Shown piece after piece: positions 62,761 to 64,000 of a stretch of 64,000 bases of DNA. The DNA comes from Parvibaculum sp049671045. GTDB taxonomy: Bacteria > Pseudomonadota > Alphaproteobacteria > Parvibaculales > Parvibaculaceae. The stretch covers positions 1-64,000 of the forward strand of contig NZ_JBATUH010000029.1 of the NCBI RefSeq assembly GCF_049671045.1, given 5' to 3'. Position 1 is the stretch's first letter, and each line of letters starts with the position of its first letter. The notes under the pieces are model-generated. The model made no database searches. It had not been told where the DNA came from and saw only the letters and a list, made by a program, of their open reading frames with translations. Position numbers and translations under genes: made by a program.

Positions 62761-64000
62761 CTAGACGGCTCTGGAGTGCCGCGCCTCGCCCCTGTCGAGA
62801 TAGCGGTCGAAGGCGGCGCAGACGGCGCGCACGAGAGGCTTGCCCTCCTCGGTCATGACGAGGCGGCGGCCTTCGCGGCGGACGATGCCGTCGGTCTCGA
62901 GCGCGGCGAGCGAGGCAAGCTCGCTCTCGAAGCTCTCCCCGGCCGCGCCATGCGCCGCCAGCACCTCGTCGAGATCGACACCCATGTCGCACATGAGCCG
63001 TTCGATGATCGCGCGGCGAAGCTTGTCCTCGCCCGTGATCTCGATGCCGCGCGCAATGGGAAGGCGCCCCTCGCGCACAAGCGCCTTGTAGCGGTCGATG
63101 GCGATTTCATTCGCCGCATAGCCCTGCGGCAGCGAGCCAATGGCGGAGGCCCCGAAGCCGATGAGCGCCGGCGCGCTGTCGGTCGTGTAGCCCTGAAAAT
63201 TACGATGGAGCGCGCCCCTTTTCTGCGCAAGCACGAGTTCGTCGTCCGGCAGCGCGAAATGATCGAGCCCGATCGCGACATAGCCGAGCGCCTGAAGCCG
63301 CGCCGATGCCGCTTCATATTGGCGCCAGCGCTCCGCCATGTCGGGCAGCGCGTCCTCGGGAATGAGCCGCTGATGCGTCTTCATCCAGGGCACATGGGCA
63401 TAGCCGAAAAGCGCGATGCGCGCGGGCGCGAGCGCGGCGCCGCGCTCCACTGTCTCGATGACGCTCGCGACTGTCTGATAAGGAAGCCCGTAGCAGAGAT
63501 CCATGTTGACGGCGCCGATGCCATGCGCCCGCAGCCACAGGATGACGCGCTCCGTCACCTCGAAAGGCTGGATGCGATTGATCGCCGCCTGAACCTTCGG
63601 ATTGAAGTCCTGCACGCCAATGGAAGCGCGGGTGACGCCCGCCTTGGCCATCGCCGCCACATAGGCTTCATCCGCCGTTCGTGGATCGAGTTCGACCGCG
63701 ACCTCCGCGCCGGGCAGGAGATCGAAGCGCGCCCGCATCGCATCGACCATGCGCGTGAAATCGTCAGGCGTCAGAACGGTGGGGCTGCCGCCGCCGAAAT
63801 GGATGTGGCGCACGCCCATGCGCGCCGGGAGCTTCGAGGCGACGAGCGAGATTTCCGCCAGAAGCGCATCGAGATAATCCGCCACCGGCGCATATTTCTT
63901 CGTCGCCTTGGTGTGGCAGCCGCAGAACCAGCACATCTCCGCGCAATAGGCGACATGCGCATAGAGCGAGAGCGGCGTGTCGGGCGCGAGAGCGCCGAGC
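62761..64000 (-). CDS. hemN: Oxygen-independent coproporphyrinogen III oxidase (5' end cut by window)
   Basis: This radical-SAM enzyme performs the HemF reaction without oxygen. The frame stays open to the window edge. The visible 413 or so residues begin just before the cluster motif, LYAHVAYCAEMCWFCGCHTK, with C-x3-C-x2-C-x-C as in true HemN. HIHFGGGSPTVL, RASIGVQDFNPKVQAAINRI, YGLPYQTVASVIETV and MCDMGVDLDEVLAAHG follow. About 40 N-terminal residues lie outside the window. It is not the HemW-type homologue, which lacks the fourth cysteine. Confidence 0.93.
   Translation of the reverse strand, partial: LGALAPDTPLSLYAHVAYCAEMCWFCGCHTKATKKYAPVADYLDALLAEISLVASKLPARMGVRHIHFGGGSPTVLTPDDFTRMVDAMRARFDLLPGAEVAVELDPRTADEAYVAAMAKAGVTRASIGVQDFNPKVQAAINRIQPFEVTERVILWLRAHGIGAVNMDLCYGLPYQTVASVIETVERGAALAPARIALFGYAHVPWMKTHQRLIPEDALPDMAERWRQYEAASARLQALGYVAIGLDHFALPDDELVLAQKRGALHRNFQGYTTDSAPALIGFGASAIGSLPQGYAANEIAIDRYKALVREGRLPIARGIEITGEDKLRRAIIERLMCDMGVDLDEVLAAHGAAGESFESELASLAALETDGIVRREGRRLVMTEEGKPLVRAVCAAFDRYLDRGEARHSRAV

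Overview
This is 64 kb of high-GC, gene-dense chromosome from an alphaproteobacterium. The evidence is the gene content and order: uvrC-pgsA-moaD-moaE; lgt-midA-pgeF followed by prs-rplY-pth-ychF; petABC beside mtnP/apt and trmL-hemF; a petP/petR-type regulator pair; an ELM1-family protein; a UvrB with a long N-terminal extension; and short palindromic repeats of the kind scattered between genes in Hyphomicrobiales and relatives such as Parvibaculum. I cannot fix the genus. No rRNA, tRNA, phage, insertion sequence or CRISPR array was seen. Both ends cut genes: carB lacks its 5' part and hemN lacks its first codons.

Layout. 1-2.6 kb: carB and greA. 2.7-7.7 kb: an Lrp/AsnC regulator divergent from a four-gene run (ELM1-like protein, Fe(II)/2-oxoglutarate oxygenase, an unknown 662-residue protein, a methyltransferase-like protein). 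7.9-10.1 kb: 2-Cys peroxiredoxin, thioredoxin reductase and Dps. 10.3-14 kb: aspartate aminotransferase, then a PNPOx-like flavoprotein divergent from a MocR regulator. 14.2-16.2 kb: three tandem paralogous TetR regulators behind a near-ideal palindromic operator. 16.2-22.4 kb: a PH-domain membrane protein, a crotonase, one 1142-residue protein fusing a GH18-like hydrolase, a NodB deacetylase and a GT2 polysaccharide synthase, and an EamA exporter. 22.4-34.2 kb: uvrB and uvrC, with a TauD/IclR pair, VOC, GNAT, cupin, a FolM-like SDR and folB between them. 34.2-39.4 kb: pgsA, moaD, moaE, ilvE, petP, petR and a histidine kinase. 39.4-42 kb: COQ9/TetR-like protein, proC, YbjN, UbiK. 42.1-49.7 kb: lgt, midA, pgeF, a lipoprotein, prs, rplY, pth, ychF. 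49.8-53 kb: two MaoC hydratases, a dienelactone hydrolase, ohrR, ohr and a glutathione peroxidase. 53-57.8 kb: class II aldolase, mtnA, a TerC/CBS protein, apt and mtnP. 57.9-64 kb: petC, petB, petA, trmL, hemF, ybaK and hemN.

How it works together. Most of the window is housekeeping: pyrimidines, PRPP, folate, molybdopterin, phospholipid, lipoprotein, haem, the bc1 complex, repair and translation. It carries two peroxide-defence modules (Prx/TrxB/Dps and OhrR/Ohr/Gpx). It also holds a methylthioadenosine salvage set whose aldolase suggests the DHAP shunt rather than the classical methionine salvage route.

The less ordinary features are the triple TetR array, the all-in-one polysaccharide synthase/deacetylase/hydrolase, the uncharacterised 3.3-7.7 kb cluster, and an rplY leader in which a promoter is followed by an intrinsic-terminator hairpin just before the start codon.
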